Assembly: GCF_030317115.1 (NCBI RefSeq)
Contig: NZ_JASZYF010000001.1
Location: 372,001-436,000, forward strand
Source: Variovorax gracilis
Lineage (GTDB): Bacteria > Pseudomonadota > Gammaproteobacteria > Burkholderiales > Burkholderiaceae_C
DNA length: 64,000 bases
Reading direction: 5' to 3'
Part shown: one piece after another, positions 36,401 through 46,194 of the stretch
How positions within the stretch are numbered: the stretch's first letter is position 1
How the letters are laid out: every line of letters begins with the position of its first letter
The notes under the pieces: model-generated
Seen by the model: the letters and a program-made list of their open reading frames with translations, nothing else
Database searches by the model: none
What the model was told of the DNA's origin: nothing
Program-made: the position numbers and the translations under genes

Positions 36401-36451
36401 CCGGCAGGGGGTAGGCGCAGCGACACGACGTGCGCGAAGCCTGGGGGCGAG

Positions 36452-37978
36452 CTAGAGAAGCACGATGTCGTACTGGCCCTGCCCCATGGCGGGCTCGGCC
36501 TGCAGCGAGATCGGCTTGCCGATGAAATCGCTCAGGCCGGCAAGGTGCTGGCTCTCTTCGTCGAGAAACAGCTCGATCACCTGAGGCGACGACACGATGC
36601 GGAACTCGCGCGGCGTGAACTGGCGCGCCTCGCGGAGGATCTCGCGCAGCACGTCGTAGGCCACGCTGCGCGCGGTTTTCACGATGCCCTGCCCCCCGCA
36701 CGCCACGCAAGGCTCGCAGAGCATGTGCGCCAGCGATTCGCGCGTACGCTTGCGGGTCATCTCGACCAGTCCCAACTGCGAGAAGCCCCCCGCCGTGGTC
36801 TTGACGCGATCGCGCGCGAGCTGCTTGCGAAACTCCGCCAGCACCTGCTCGCGGTGCTCGTCGCGTGCCATGTCGATGAAGTCGACGATGATGATCCCGC
36901 CCAGGTTGCGCAGCCGCAGCTGCCGCGCAATGGCCTGCGCGGCCTCCAGGTTGGTTTTGAAGATCGTGTCGTCGAAATTGCGAGCGCCGACGAAGCCGCC
37001 GGTGTTCACGTCGACCGTGGTCAGCGCCTCGGTCTGGTCCACCACCAGGTAGCCGCCCGACTTCAAGTCGACACGGCGGCCCAGCGCCTTGGCGATCTCC
37101 TCGTCGATCGAATACAGGTCGAAGATGGGCCGCTCGCCCTTGTAGAGCTGCAGCTTGCCGGCCGCCTGGGGCATGAATTCGAGCCCGAACTTGAGCAGCG
37201 AATCGAACTGCTCGCGCGAATCGATCCGGATGGTCTGCGTGTCCTCGACGGTCATGTCGCGCAGCACGCGCTGCAGCAGGCTCAAATCCTGGTGCAGGAG
37301 CGACATGGGCGGCATGCGCGACGAGAGCTCGCGAATGCGCGACCACATCTTGCGCAGGTAGGCGATGTCCTCGGCCAGCTCGGCGTCGCTCGAATCCTCG
37401 CCGTTGGTGCGCAGGATGAATCCGCCCGTGTTGGCCGGCACCACGCCGCCGCTATCGGCCGCAGCGGCGGCTTCGATCAGCACCTGCATGCGCGTACGCA
37501 GTGCATCGCGCAGATCGGGCGGAATCTTCTGCGACACGCCCACATGGTTGTCCTGCGGCAGGAAGACGAGCAGCCGCCCCGCGATGCTGATCTGCGTCGA
37601 CAGGCGCGCGCCCTTGCTGCCGATCGGGTCCTTAATCACCTGCACCAGCAGCGACTGACCCTCGAACACCTGCTTCTCGATCGGAACGATCGCGCCACCA
37701 TTGCGATGGTCGCGCTCCGGGGCGGGAGCGCTCGGCCGCGAACCGGGCGTGAATGGGGCCACGATGTCGGCGACGTGCAGGAAAGCCGTGCGGTCGAGCC
37801 CGATGTCGATGAAGGCCGACTGCATCCCGGGGAGAACGCGAGACACCTTCCCGAGGTAGATGTTGCCGACCAGCCCGCGCTCCAGCGTGCGCTCCACGTG
37901 CAGCTCCTGCACGGCGCCGTGCTCGACGAGCGCCACGCGGGTCTCCTGCGGGGACCAGTTGATCAGGATGTCTTGCAT
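36452..37978 (-). CDS. rng: Ribonuclease G
   Basis: A 508-residue RNase E/G family endonuclease of RNase G length. The S1 domain is split near the N-terminus (GLVGNIYLGKVSRVLPGMQSAF). The DNase I-like catalytic core has GIIIVDFIDM with the metal-binding aspartates. The Zn-link cysteines lie in CEPCVACGG, which holds the dimer of dimers. It processes the 16S rRNA 5' end and selected mRNAs. It lacks the long RNase E scaffold tail. Its ATG follows maf by only 6 nt, and it ends the yebC-to-rng minus-strand gene run. Confidence 0.95.
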   Translation of the reverse strand: MQDILINWSPQETRVALVEHGAVQELHVERTLERGLVGNIYLGKVSRVLPGMQSAFIDIGLDRTAFLHVADIVAPFTPGSRPSAPAPERDHRNGGAIVPIEKQVFEGQSLLVQVIKDPIGSKGARLSTQISIAGRLLVFLPQDNHVGVSQKIPPDLRDALRTRMQVLIEAAAAADSGGVVPANTGGFILRTNGEDSSDAELAEDIAYLRKMWSRIRELSSRMPPMSLLHQDLSLLQRVLRDMTVEDTQTIRIDSREQFDSLLKFGLEFMPQAAGKLQLYKGERPIFDLYSIDEEIAKALGRRVDLKSGGYLVVDQTEALTTVDVNTGGFVGARNFDDTIFKTNLEAAQAIARQLRLRNLGGIIIVDFIDMARDEHREQVLAEFRKQLARDRVKTTAGGFSQLGLVEMTRKRTRESLAHMLCEPCVACGGQGIVKTARSVAYDVLREILREARQFTPREFRIVSSPQVIELFLDEESQHLAGLSDFIGKPISLQAEPAMGQGQYDIVLL

Positions 37979-37984
37979 CTGTTT

Positions 37985-38593
37985 TTAAAGCCTGAAACCC
38001 GCCAGCCGCAGCAACTGGGCGGTCTCGAACATCGGGAGACCCATGATGCCCGAATGCGAGCCGCTGATGTGTTCGATGAACGCCGCGGCCCGTCCCTGGA
38101 TGGCGTACGCGCCGGCCTTGCCGAGCGGCTCGCCGCTGGCGACGTAGTGGGCGATCTGGTGTTTCTCGACCTGGGCAAAGCGCACGTGCGAGACATTGAG
38201 TGCCGCGTGGCGCTGCGGGCCGTTCTGAAGCGCGATGGCGGTCATCACGCGGTGCGTGCGGCCGGAGAGCATGTCGAGCATCCGCTCGGCATCGCGGTCG
38301 TCCTCCGGCTTGCCCAGGATGGTGCGGCCGATGGCGACGGTAGTGTCTGCGCAAAGGATGGGCGCCGGGGGCAAGCCCAGCCGCCCGTGCCTTGCCACGG
38401 CCGCGTCGAGCTTGAGCGCGGTGACCCGCTGAACGTAGGCCGTCGGCGACTCCCCCGGCACCACGGCCTCCAGCGACTCCGCGTCCTCATCGGGCGCAGC
38501 CAGCAACAGTTCGTGCCGAACGCCGAGCTGGCCCAGCAATTGGGCGCGGCGCGGACTCTGCGACGCCAGGTAGATGAACTCTGCGCTGCTCAT
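37985..38593 (-). CDS. maf: Maf-family nucleoside triphosphate pyrophosphatase
   Basis: A 202-residue enzyme. [10 protein letters not shown] near the start, ADTTVAIG in the middle, GRTHRVMTA and GYAIQG-type ([10 protein letters not shown]) motifs are all typical of Maf proteins, which hydrolyse non-canonical or canonical NTPs. Subfamily (dTTP/UTP versus m7GTP) cannot be settled here. Its ATG overlaps the rlmH stop (ATGA). Confidence 0.92.
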   Translation of the reverse strand: MSSAEFIYLASQSPRRAQLLGQLGVRHELLLAAPDEDAESLEAVVPGESPTAYVQRVTALKLDAAVARHGRLGLPPAPILCADTTVAIGRTILGKPEDDRDAERMLDMLSGRTHRVMTAIALQNGPQRHAALNVSHVRFAQVEKHQIAHYVASGEPLGKAGAYAIQGRAAAFIEHISGSHSGIMGLPMFETAQLLRLAGFRL

Positions 38594-39057
38594 TCGCGGT
38601 GATAGGGGTGTCCGGCGTTGACCGACCACGCGCGATACAACTGCTCCACCAGCAGCACCCGCGCCATCGCATGCGGCAGGGTCAGGTCGGAGAGCCGGAT
38701 GCGTTCGTGAGCCGCCGCCTTGAATGCGGGATCCAGGCCGTCGGGGCCGCCGATCACCAACGCAACGTCATCGCCCTCCCCTTGCCACGCTTGCAGCCGC
38801 GCCGCAAGCGCCTTGGTGGTGAGTGCGGTTCCGCGCTCGTCGAGGGCGACGATGCGCATGCCTTTCGCGATGGCGCCCTCGATCCGCTCGCGCTCGGCAG
38901 CGTACAGCGTTTCGAGCGTCTTGGAGCCGCGCGGCTCCGTCTTGACGGCGCGGAGTTCGAGCTTGAGTTCGGGCGGAAAGCGCTTGGCGTAGTCGTCCCA
39001 GGCGGTCTGCGCCCAGTCGGGCATGCGCTGCCCGACTGCGACCACCAGCAGCCTCAT
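38590..39057 (-). CDS. rlmH: 23S rRNA (pseudouridine1915-N3) methyltransferase RlmH
   Basis: A 155-residue SPOUT methyltransferase of standard length. The start [32 protein letters not shown] and the trefoil-knot end [18 protein letters not shown] are diagnostic. It methylates pseudouridine 1915 in helix 69 of 23S rRNA on the 70S ribosome. It overlaps rsfS by four bases, the usual neighbour. Confidence 0.96.
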   Translation of the reverse strand: MRLLVVAVGQRMPDWAQTAWDDYAKRFPPELKLELRAVKTEPRGSKTLETLYAAERERIEGAIAKGMRIVALDERGTALTTKALAARLQAWQGEGDDVALVIGGPDGLDPAFKAAAHERIRLSDLTLPHAMARVLLVEQLYRAWSVNAGHPYHRE

Positions 39058-39704
39058 GACCTTGCGGAAGCAGTCTTGCGCGCGACCTTCTTGGCAGCAG
39101 GTGCCTTCTTCGCTGCGGCCTTCTTGGCGGGCGCCTTGTTCACGACCACGGTCTTTGCCGGCTTGGTTGCCGCCTTCTTGGCTGCGGTCTTCTTGGCGGC
39201 CGGCTTCTGCTGCTTGGCCGCCTGCTCCGCGGCACGGATCGCCGACTTCGCGGCGCTGGAACGGCGCAGGGATGTGCTGTTCCTTGCAGCGGCGGGCACC
39301 TTTTCTTCCGAGGCTTTGGCGATGGTGGGCTTCGTCGCACCGAGCTTGGTGCGCACCGGCTTGTCGCCCCAGATCTCTTCGAGGTGGTAGTACTGGCGAA
39401 TGGCCGGCTGCATGATGTGCGCCACCGCGGCGCCACAGTCAACGATGATCCACTCGCCGTTGGCCTCGCCCTCCACCCTGGGCTTGTTGAATCCTGCCTC
39501 GCGCACCGCATCCCGCACGCTGGCGGCCAGCGCCTTGGTCTGGCGGTTGGACGTGCCCGAGGCAACGATCACACGCTCGAACAAGGGGGAGAGATGCTCG
39601 GTGTCGAAAACCTGTATGTCCTGCGCCTTGACGTCCTCGAGGCCATCGATGATGGCTCTCTGGAGTTTCTGGGTGTCTTTCTTGGCGGCGGCTTCAGTGG
39701 TCAT
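39054..39704 (-). CDS. rsfS: Ribosome silencing factor RsfS with a long Lys/Ala-rich tail
   Basis: A 216-residue protein. Residues ~10-115 are a normal RsfS domain ([49 protein letters not shown]), which binds uL14 and blocks subunit joining in starvation. The remaining ~95 residues are highly basic and low-complexity: [30 protein letters not shown]. They resemble histone-H1-like or AlgP-type tails and are nearly as long as the domain itself. The tail stays in frame right up to the rlmH overlap, so it is translated and not a misread. It starts with a 1-base overlap with nadD (TGATG). Confidence 0.92.
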   Translation of the reverse strand: MTTEAAAKKDTQKLQRAIIDGLEDVKAQDIQVFDTEHLSPLFERVIVASGTSNRQTKALAASVRDAVREAGFNKPRVEGEANGEWIIVDCGAAVAHIMQPAIRQYYHLEEIWGDKPVRTKLGATKPTIAKASEEKVPAAARNSTSLRRSSAAKSAIRAAEQAAKQQKPAAKKTAAKKAATKPAKTVVVNKAPAKKAAAKKAPAAKKVARKTASARS

Positions 39705-40324
39705 CAGGCGGATCGGTAGAGGTGGTGTTGTTCAATATAGCGTGCAACCGCCGCCGGAACCAGACCGCGAAGGTCCTCGCCACGCGCGGCGCGCGCCCGG
39801 ATGTCGGTCGCGCTGGTGTCCATCGGCTGGAGTTCGAGCTCTTCGAATCGCGCGCCGGAAGGCACGGATGGCAAGGTCCTGGGATCGAATGGACCTGCAG
39901 AGCCCGTGGATGCTGCACGAAATGCTACGGAAATTATAGCGGTCGAGAGAATCTCCTCCCAACCGTGCCAGCGCGGCAGCGACGACGCCTGGTCCGCCCC
40001 CATGATCAGCACCAGTTGCGCCGCTGGCTGCTCCTGCTGCAGTTCGCGCAGGGTGTCGAGCGTGTAGGTGGGGCCTGGGCGCGCGATTTCGCGCGCATCC
40101 ACCACCGTGCTTGCAAGTCCTTCGAAAGCCAGCCGTGCCATCGCGAGCCGATCTTCGGCCGCACTCAGGGTGCGATCCTTGTGCCATGCCTGTCCGGTCG
40201 GAAAGATGCGCAGTTGCGCCAGATCGAGTTGCGCCAGCGCCGCCTGGGCCAGCGCCACGTGCGCGTTGTGAGGCGGATCGAAAGCGCCGCCGAACACACC
40301 CACGCGCGGCTTGTTCAGAGCCAT
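39704..40324 (-). CDS. nadD: Nicotinate-nucleotide adenylyltransferase
   Basis: A 206-residue NMN/NaMN adenylyltransferase. [18 protein letters not shown] at the N-terminus is the nucleotide-binding HxGH-type motif (here HNAH). [16 protein letters not shown] and the late [13 protein letters not shown] (ISSTxIR-like) are also family features. It makes deamido-NAD. The start overlaps hemF by 10 nt. The nadD-rsfS-rlmH order is conserved in bacteria. Confidence 0.94.
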   Translation of the reverse strand: MALNKPRVGVFGGAFDPPHNAHVALAQAALAQLDLAQLRIFPTGQAWHKDRTLSAAEDRLAMARLAFEGLASTVVDAREIARPGPTYTLDTLRELQQEQPAAQLVLIMGADQASSLPRWHGWEEILSTAIISVAFRAASTGSAGPFDPRTLPSVPSGARFEELELQPMDTSATDIRARAARGEDLRGLVPAAVARYIEQHHLYRSA

Positions 40325-41241
40325 TCGCGCCGCACGATGAAATCGCTGTACAGCGCTGCCTCCGCGGTGCCGGGCTCGGGCTCCTTGCGGTAGGCCCAAC
40401 TGGCGAGCGGCGGCATGGACAGCAGGATCGACTCGGTGCGCCCGCCGGACTGCAGCCCGAAGTGCGTGCCGCGGTCCCACACCAGGTTGAATTCGACATA
40501 GCGCCCGCGCCGGTAGAGCTGGAACCCGCGCTCGCGTTCGCCGTACGCGGTGTCGCGACGCCGCTCCACGATCGGCAGGTACGCCGGCAGGAAGGCATCG
40601 CCTACCGAACGCAGCATGGCAAAGCTCTGCTCGAAGCCGAGCTCGGAAAAGTCGTCGAAGAAGATGCCGCCCACGCCGCGCTGCTCGTTGCGATGCTTGA
40701 GCACGAAATACTCATCGCACCACTGCTTGAAGCGCGGATATTTATCCTCGCCGAATGGTGCCAGCGCATCGCGGCAGCTTCGATGGAAATGCACCGCGTC
40801 TTCCTCGAAGCCGTAGTACGGCGTGAGATCCATGCCGCCGCCGAACCAGCACACCGGCTCCGCGTCCTGCGGCAGGGCCGCCAGCATCCGTACGTTCATG
40901 TGGACGGTCGGCACGTAGGGATTGCGCGGATGAAACACCAGCGAAACGCCCATGGCCTCGAAAGGCGCTCCAGAAAGTTCAGGCCGGTGCTGCGTCGCCG
41001 AAGGCGGCAGCTTGGGTCCGCGCACTTGAGAAAAGCCGCAGCCGGCGCGCTCGAACAGCGTGCCGCCTTCAAGAATGCACGTCAGCCCGCTGCCCTGCAG
41101 GGGCTCGCCGGGCTCCTTGCGCCACTCGTCGCGAACGCACCGGCTGCCGTCCGCCGCCTCGATGGCTTCGACAATGCGCTGCTGCAGGCCTCGCAGGTAG
41201 TCGCCGACTTCTTCCGGCCTGGTGCCAGGCAGGCTCTGCAT
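40315..41241 (-). CDS. hemF: Oxygen-dependent coproporphyrinogen III oxidase
   Basis: A 308-residue enzyme of heme synthesis. [45 protein letters not shown] and the late [21 protein letters not shown] are the HemF signature segments. It oxidatively decarboxylates coproporphyrinogen III to protoporphyrinogen IX using O2. The start overlaps the purD stop by one base (TGATG); the longer upstream frame is a purD shadow. Confidence 0.97.
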   Translation of the reverse strand: MQSLPGTRPEEVGDYLRGLQQRIVEAIEAADGSRCVRDEWRKEPGEPLQGSGLTCILEGGTLFERAGCGFSQVRGPKLPPSATQHRPELSGAPFEAMGVSLVFHPRNPYVPTVHMNVRMLAALPQDAEPVCWFGGGMDLTPYYGFEEDAVHFHRSCRDALAPFGEDKYPRFKQWCDEYFVLKHRNEQRGVGGIFFDDFSELGFEQSFAMLRSVGDAFLPAYLPIVERRRDTAYGERERGFQLYRRGRYVEFNLVWDRGTHFGLQSGGRTESILLSMPPLASWAYRKEPEPGTAEAALYSDFIVRREWL

Positions 41242-42536
41242 CAGGCTTGCGGACCGCGCGCGTGGACTGCGCGGTGCCCGATGTCCTTGCGGTATTGCAC
41301 ACCGTCGAACTGGATGCGCGCCGCGACGGCGTAGGCGCGCTGCTGCGCCTGCTTGACGCTGTCGGCCAGCACGGTCACGCAGAGGACGCGCCCGCCGCTG
41401 GTCTTGAGTTCGCCGCCTTCGAGCGTCGTGCCCGCGTGGAAGACCACGGCATCGGGCGCTTCCGGTGGGATGCCGACGATGCGGTCGCCCTTGCGCGGGT
41501 CGAGCGGATAACCATGCGCCGCCATCACCACGCCGAGCGCGACGCGGCGGTCCCAGTCGAGTTCGACCTGGTCGAGCGTGCCGTCGGTCGCGTGCCAGAA
41601 CACCTCGAACAGGTCGGACTTGAGGCGCAGCATGATCGGCTGCGTCTCGGGATCGCCCATGCGGCAGTTGAATTCGAGCGTCTTCGGGTGGCCTGCCGAG
41701 TCGATCATGAGGCCGGCGTACAGGAAGCCCGTGTAGGGAATCCCGTCCTTTTCCATGCCTCGGATCGTCGGCAGGATGATTTCGCGCATGGCGCGCGCGT
41801 GCACCTCGGCCGTGACGACCGGCGCCGGCGAATAGGCTCCCATGCCGCCGGTATTCGGACCTTCGTCGCCGTCGAGCAGGCGCTTGTGGTCCTGGCTGGT
41901 GGCCAGCGCGGTCACGTTCACGCCATCGCACAGCACGATGAAGCTGGCTTCCTCGCCCTGCAGGAATTCCTCGATCACGACGCGCGCGCCGCCCTCGTTG
42001 TGGGACACGCCGAACTTGTTGTCCAGCAGCATGAAGTCGATCGCCTCGTGCGCCTCTGCGAGCGTGGTCGCGACGACGACGCCTTTGCCGGCGGCCAGGC
42101 CATCGGCCTTGATCACGATCGGCGCGCCCTTGGCATCGACGTACGCGTGGGCTGCCGCCGCATCGGTGAAGGCCTCGTATTCGGCCGTCGGGATGTTGTG
42201 GCGCTTCATGAAGGCCTTCGAGAAGGCCTTGGAGCTTTCCAGTTGGGCCGCAGCCTTCGTCGGTCCGAAGATGCGCAGCCCATGGGCGCGAAACTCGTCG
42301 ACCACCCCGGCCGCGAGCGGCGCCTCGGGGCCGACCACGGTCAGTGCGATCTTTTCCTTCTGGGCCCAGGCGCGCAGCGCGGCGGGCTCCGCGATGTCGA
42401 CGCACTCGTAGCGCGTGTCCGAGCGCGTGCCGCCATTGCCCGGTGCCACGTACACCCTGGCGACCCGATCAGACTGCGCCAGCCGCCAAGCCAGGGCGTG
42501 CTCGCGGCCGCCTCCCCCAATGACCAGTACCTTCAT
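41241..42536 (-). CDS. purD: Phosphoribosylamine-glycine ligase
   Basis: A 431-residue ATP-grasp enzyme of purine synthesis. [49 protein letters not shown] and [13 protein letters not shown] are diagnostic. It makes glycinamide ribonucleotide from phosphoribosylamine, glycine and ATP. It starts 25 nt after the yebC stop on the same strand. Confidence 0.97.
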   Translation of the reverse strand: MKVLVIGGGGREHALAWRLAQSDRVARVYVAPGNGGTRSDTRYECVDIAEPAALRAWAQKEKIALTVVGPEAPLAAGVVDEFRAHGLRIFGPTKAAAQLESSKAFSKAFMKRHNIPTAEYEAFTDAAAAHAYVDAKGAPIVIKADGLAAGKGVVVATTLAEAHEAIDFMLLDNKFGVSHNEGGARVVIEEFLQGEEASFIVLCDGVNVTALATSQDHKRLLDGDEGPNTGGMGAYSPAPVVTAEVHARAMREIILPTIRGMEKDGIPYTGFLYAGLMIDSAGHPKTLEFNCRMGDPETQPIMLRLKSDLFEVFWHATDGTLDQVELDWDRRVALGVVMAAHGYPLDPRKGDRIVGIPPEAPDAVVFHAGTTLEGGELKTSGGRVLCVTVLADSVKQAQQRAYAVAARIQFDGVQYRKDIGHRAVHARGPQA

Positions 42537-42561
42537 TCGCAGGCTTTCGTTCGCGCTTCCG

Positions 42562-43287
42562 TCATTCGGACAGCGCAGCGTTGTGATAGACGTCCTGCAC
42601 GTCGTCGAGGTCTTCCAGGACGTCGAGCAGCTTTTGCATCCGGGTGGCGTCCTCGCCGGCCAGGTCGATGGTGTTTTCGGCCCGCATCGTGACTTCGGCC
42701 ACCTCGGGCTTCAGCCCCGCCGCCTCGAGGGCGTTCTTGACGGCCTCGAAGTCGGCGACCGCGGTGAGCACCTCGATCGCGCCGTCGTCGTCGGTCAGGA
42801 CGTCCTCGGCACCGGCGTCCAGCGCCACTTCCATCACCTTGTCTTCGCTGGTGCCCGGCGCGAACACGAACTGTCCGCAATGCTTGAACTGGAAGGCCAC
42901 CGAACCTTCGGTGCCCATGTTGCCGCCATGCTTGGAGAACGCATGGCGCACCTCGGCGACGGTGCGCACGCGGTTGTCGGTCATGGTGTCGACGATGATG
43001 GCCGCTCCGCCGATGCCGTAGCCCTCGTAGCGGATTTCCTCGTAGTTGACGCCCTCGAGGTTGCCGGTGGCCTTGTCGATGTTGCGCTTGACGGTATCGG
43101 CCGGCAGATTGACCGCCTTGGCCTTCTCGACCGCCAGTCGCAGCCGCGGATTGGCGCCGAGGTCGCCGCCACCGGTGCGGGCGGCGACCATGATTTCACG
43201 GATGGCGCGAGTCCAGAGTTTTCCGCGTTTCTCGTCCTGGCGGCCCTTCCGGTGCTGAATATTCGCCCATTTGCTATGTCCGGCCAT
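42562..43287 (-). CDS. yebC: YebC/PmpR-family regulatory protein
   Basis: A 241-residue protein beginning [21 protein letters not shown], the invariant start of the family, followed by [15 protein letters not shown] and [11 protein letters not shown]. Members bind DNA as regulators (PmpR), and recent work on the family also assigns a ribosome role in polyproline translation. The ATG at 43287 is fixed by this N-terminus; the longer frame upstream is spurious. It begins the minus-strand housekeeping gene run. Confidence 0.95.
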   Translation of the reverse strand: MAGHSKWANIQHRKGRQDEKRGKLWTRAIREIMVAARTGGGDLGANPRLRLAVEKAKAVNLPADTVKRNIDKATGNLEGVNYEEIRYEGYGIGGAAIIVDTMTDNRVRTVAEVRHAFSKHGGNMGTEGSVAFQFKHCGQFVFAPGTSEDKVMEVALDAGAEDVLTDDDGAIEVLTAVADFEAVKNALEAAGLKPEVAEVTMRAENTIDLAGEDATRMQKLLDVLEDLDDVQDVYHNAALSE

Positions 43288-43394
43288 GGCTCTGTTTCTC
43301 GCAGTCTTGTGTTTTCCAAAAGCAAGCAGCGAGTTTACTGTCCGGCGCGCACAACGACCGGGTTCGTCTGACAGGAGCGCAGGGGCCTTTTTGG

Positions 43395-43400
43395 GATAAT
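43395..43400 (+). promoter_or_regulatory. Possible -10 of the chorismatase operon
   Basis: GATAAT lies between the divergent yebC start and the plus-strand accessory operon. A CTGACA upstream resembles a -35 but the spacing (about 21 nt) is too long, so this is weak. Confidence 0.25.
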
Positions 43401-43455
43401 CCGACGCTGATGCGCCACGAACGTGCGCCTCGGGCGTCTCCAGATCAATCCCGCA

Positions 43456-43581
43456 ATGCGCATGAATATTTCCACAACAGTACTTGAATTTTTCTCGCCC
43501 CCTTCCGAGGCGTACGACGTGCGCGTGATCGGTGGCAGCCTCGCCCCGCTTTCGGGCGAAAACATCGTCGAGGCCAAGTGA
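43456..43581 (+). CDS. Possible short leader gene of the chorismatase operon
   Basis: A 41-codon frame from ATG 43456 ([20 protein letters not shown]) ends with a TGA that overlaps the GTG of the next gene (GTGA), the arrangement used by nearly every coupled gene pair in this window. Codons in the second half are GC-rich at position three. There is no recognised domain and no strong Shine-Dalgarno sequence. It could be a genuine small gene, a translational coupler, or chance. Confidence 0.35.
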   Translation: MRMNISTTVLEFFSPPSEAYDVRVIGGSLAPLSGENIVEAK

Positions 43582-44609
43582 CCGCGCGCGTTCCTTTCGG
43601 GGCGCCGCCCCTGCGCGTCGAGCGCCTGTCCCTGACCGAAAGCCTGGCGATCGCGGCCACGGGCCAGTCGCCCTTCGGAGCGCTGGGCTACGGCACGCCC
43701 GATGACCTCTCTTGGATGCCCACCGTGAATGCACGGGTGCTGTCCGACGCCGGTGCGATGGCCGACGTGTGGCACGCCAGCGAGCACATCGAGTCCGGCA
43801 CCACCGGCGTTGTTCGCTGGCGCTGCGACGGGCACTGGATGCTCGGCGCCATCGATCTCGACGAATCGGTCGAGAAGCAAGGGCTTGCCGCACTTGCCCA
43901 GCGGGCGTATCGCGATCTCTTCGCTTCGCTGGAGCAGACCGGCTGCGCGCACCTCTTGCGCGTATGGAACTACCTGCCTCAGATCAACGGTGACGGGGGC
44001 GGACTCGAACGCTACCGGCAGTTCAACCTCGGACGGCAAGAAGCTTTCGTCGAAGCGGACCAGGCGGCGTTCGAAGGCGCCCCAGCCGCTTGCGCCCTGG
44101 GGATTCACCAAGGGGCGCTGTGCATTCGTTTCCTGGCAGGGCGCGTCGCGCCGCTGCCGATCGAAAACCCTCGGCAGGTCTCGGCCTACCGCTATCCCCC
44201 GGCCTACGGACCGCGTGCGCCGACCTTCTCGCGCGCTGCGCTCGCGGAGTTGGGGGGGGGCGACGTGGCGCTCTTCATCTCGGGCACGGCGAGCATCGTC
44301 GGGCACGCGACGGTGCATGTGGGCGAGGTGATCACGCAGACGCAGGAAACGCTTCGCAACCTGCAGGCGGTGATCGCGGCGGCCAACGAACGCACCACTG
44401 CGCGCTTCGACGTGGCCAGACTGGATTGCGTGGTCTACGTCCGCCATGTCGCCGATGCGCCGCTGGTGCGCCAGGTGCTCGAAGAGGCGTTGGGCCCTGC
44501 AGCCCACACGGTGAGCCACGCGGTCTACCTCGAAGCGGACATCTGCCGCCAGGACCTGCTGGTGGAGATCGAAGCCCACGCCGTCGCCGGCGGCGCATTG
44601 CATGCCTGA
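43578..44609 (+). CDS. Chorismatase-like protein (XanB2/FkbO/Hyg5 family)
   Basis: A 343-residue protein starting with GTG. The layout, with [25 protein letters not shown] in the middle and a RidA-like C-terminal half ([32 protein letters not shown]), matches chorismatases. These cleave chorismate to hydroxybenzoic acids or dihydroxycyclohexadiene carboxylates; XanB2 of Xanthomonas supplies 3-HBA for the pigment xanthomonadin. Older databases call such proteins pteridine-dependent deoxygenase-like. A run of nine G at 44252-44260 lies inside the gene (Leu-Gly-Gly-Gly). Which hydroxybenzoate it makes cannot be read from sequence. Confidence 0.8.
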   Translation: MTARVPFGAPPLRVERLSLTESLAIAATGQSPFGALGYGTPDDLSWMPTVNARVLSDAGAMADVWHASEHIESGTTGVVRWRCDGHWMLGAIDLDESVEKQGLAALAQRAYRDLFASLEQTGCAHLLRVWNYLPQINGDGGGLERYRQFNLGRQEAFVEADQAAFEGAPAACALGIHQGALCIRFLAGRVAPLPIENPRQVSAYRYPPAYGPRAPTFSRAALAELGGGDVALFISGTASIVGHATVHVGEVITQTQETLRNLQAVIAAANERTTARFDVARLDCVVYVRHVADAPLVRQVLEEALGPAAHTVSHAVYLEADICRQDLLVEIEAHAVAGGALHA

Positions 44610-44624
44610 GAGCGCGAGCGCCCG

Positions 44625-45425
44625 ATGATGAACCAGCCGCCTCATCCGGGGCTCTCCGTGCTCTTCGCACTGCCCCTCTACGCTTTGCTGGTGCTGCTGG
44701 GGACGATTTCGCTCGTCTGGAACCTGATCGCGATGCTGCTCTATCCGGTGTTGCCGGTCGAGACGGGGCGCAAGCTGGGCCGCAGCGTGATTGCGCGGGC
44801 CTACCGCTTCTTCTGGGCGGCCGCTTCCGCCAGCGGGATGATGCGCATCGACGCGAGTTGCCTCGATGCATTGCGCGACGAGCGTGGCGTGATCTTCGTC
44901 GCCAACCATCCGACGATGCTCGATGCGCTGATGCTGGTGGCGCGCCTGCCGCGCAGCGCCTGCATCATGAAGGCGGACTTGATGCGGAACATCTTCCTCG
45001 GTGCGGGCGCACGGCTGGCGCGCTACATTCGCAACGACTCGGCCCGCACGATGGTGCGACTCGCGGTCGACGATCTGAAGAACGGCGGCCAACTGGTGAT
45101 CTTCCCCGAGGGCACCCGGACCGTGACGCCGCCGCTGAACGCCTTTCGACCGGGCGTGACGCTGATCGCCAAGCTGTCGCAGGCGCCGATCCAGACGGTT
45201 TTCATCGACACCGATTCACCCTACCTCGCCAAGGGCTGGCCGCTGTGGCGCGTGCCGCCCTTCCCGATCGTCTTCACGCTGAGGCTGGGTCAGCGCTTTG
45301 CGCCGACCCAGGACAGTGACGCGCTGCTGCGGCAGATAGAACAATACTTCCGCCAATCCATGGAACAGCGCGCCCCCGACGCGCAGCCCGCATGCCAGAC
45401 GTCTCGCGCACCCACCTTGTCCTGA
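44625..45425 (+). CDS. 1-acyl-sn-glycerol-3-phosphate acyltransferase-like (PlsC/LPLAT) protein
   Basis: A 266-residue membrane-bound acyltransferase with a hydrophobic N-terminal hairpin (LFALPLYALLVLLGTISLVW). The catalytic HX4D box is in VANHPTMLDALM, and the second conserved motif is VIFPEGTRT. Such enzymes acylate lysophosphatidate or other lipid acceptors. Between a chorismatase and a glycosyltransferase it recalls the LPLATs of aryl-polyene/xanthomonadin clusters, where they help attach the product to a lipid. Two ATGs (44625, 44628) are equally possible. The 3' end overlaps the next gene by 34 nt. Confidence 0.82.
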   Translation: MMNQPPHPGLSVLFALPLYALLVLLGTISLVWNLIAMLLYPVLPVETGRKLGRSVIARAYRFFWAAASASGMMRIDASCLDALRDERGVIFVANHPTMLDALMLVARLPRSACIMKADLMRNIFLGAGARLARYIRNDSARTMVRLAVDDLKNGGQLVIFPEGTRTVTPPLNAFRPGVTLIAKLSQAPIQTVFIDTDSPYLAKGWPLWRVPPFPIVFTLRLGQRFAPTQDSDALLRQIEQYFRQSMEQRAPDAQPACQTSRAPTLS

Positions 45426-46168
45426 TTCCCAGCTACAACACGGGCGAACGCCTGTTCTCTACAGTCAGCGCGGCGCGAGCGCAATGGAGTCCTGTGTGGG
45501 TGGTGGTGGACGGCAGCACGGACGGCACGGGGGAGCGGCTTCAGCAGATGGCCGCATCGGACCCGGGTCTTCGTGTCTGGGTACTGCCTGAAAACCAGGG
45601 CAAGGGCGCAGCCGTGCTGCACGGTCTTCGTGCGGCGCGAGAGGCGGGCTTCACGCATGCACTCACGATGGATTCCGACGGGCAGCATCCGGCGGACCTG
45701 ATCCCGGCTTTCATGCAAGCGTCGCAGGCCCGGCCCAAGGCCATGGTGCTCGGCCGCCCCGTGTTCGATGCCAGCGCGCCGATGTTGCGAGTCCGAGGCC
45801 GGCGCGTCTCGAACGGTTGGACCCAGCTCGAAACGCTGTTCGCGGGCATCGGCGATTCGCTCTACGGATTCCGCGTATATCCGGTCATGGACCTTATCGC
45901 CGTCATGCAACGGCAACCATGGATGCGCCGCTTTGACTTCGATACGGAAGCCGTGGTTCGTCTCGCATGGCGCGGTGTCAAGCCGATCAACATCGATGCG
46001 CCGGTGAAGTACCTCACGGCTGAAGAAGGCGGGGTTTCGCATTTCCGCTACGTGCGCGACAACCTGCTCCTGACCTGGATGCATGCGCGGCTGATGGTGG
46101 AGTTCGCGTTGCGGCTGCCCGGGCTGTTGCTGCGCAAGATGCGAGGGGCGCCCCCGTTTCAGCGCTGA
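45392..46168 (+). CDS. Family 2 glycosyltransferase (DPM-like)
   Basis: A 258-residue GT-A glycosyltransferase without obvious membrane helices apart from a hydrophobic C-terminus (LMVEFALRLPGLLLRKM). LVLIPSYNTGERL, VVVDGSTDGTG and TMDSDGQHP (DxD) are typical of GT2 enzymes like dolichyl-phosphate mannose synthase. The overlap with the acyltransferase gene indicates one operon with the chorismatase gene. It converges on the capsule locus, ending 27 nt from the stop of the VanZ-dehydratase gene. Confidence 0.85.
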   Translation: MPDVSRTHLVLIPSYNTGERLFSTVSAARAQWSPVWVVVDGSTDGTGERLQQMAASDPGLRVWVLPENQGKGAAVLHGLRAAREAGFTHALTMDSDGQHPADLIPAFMQASQARPKAMVLGRPVFDASAPMLRVRGRRVSNGWTQLETLFAGIGDSLYGFRVYPVMDLIAVMQRQPWMRRFDFDTEAVVRLAWRGVKPINIDAPVKYLTAEEGGVSHFRYVRDNLLLTWMHARLMVEFALRLPGLLLRKMRGAPPFQR

Positions 46169-46194
46169 ACGTCGGTCCCACCCGCTGCGGCTCG

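Noticed and set aside
43335-45092. 585-codon minus-strand frame opposite the chorismatase operon
   Set aside because: Antisense to genes with conserved motifs (HX4D box, RidA-like segment); product is His/Arg/Gln-rich noise.
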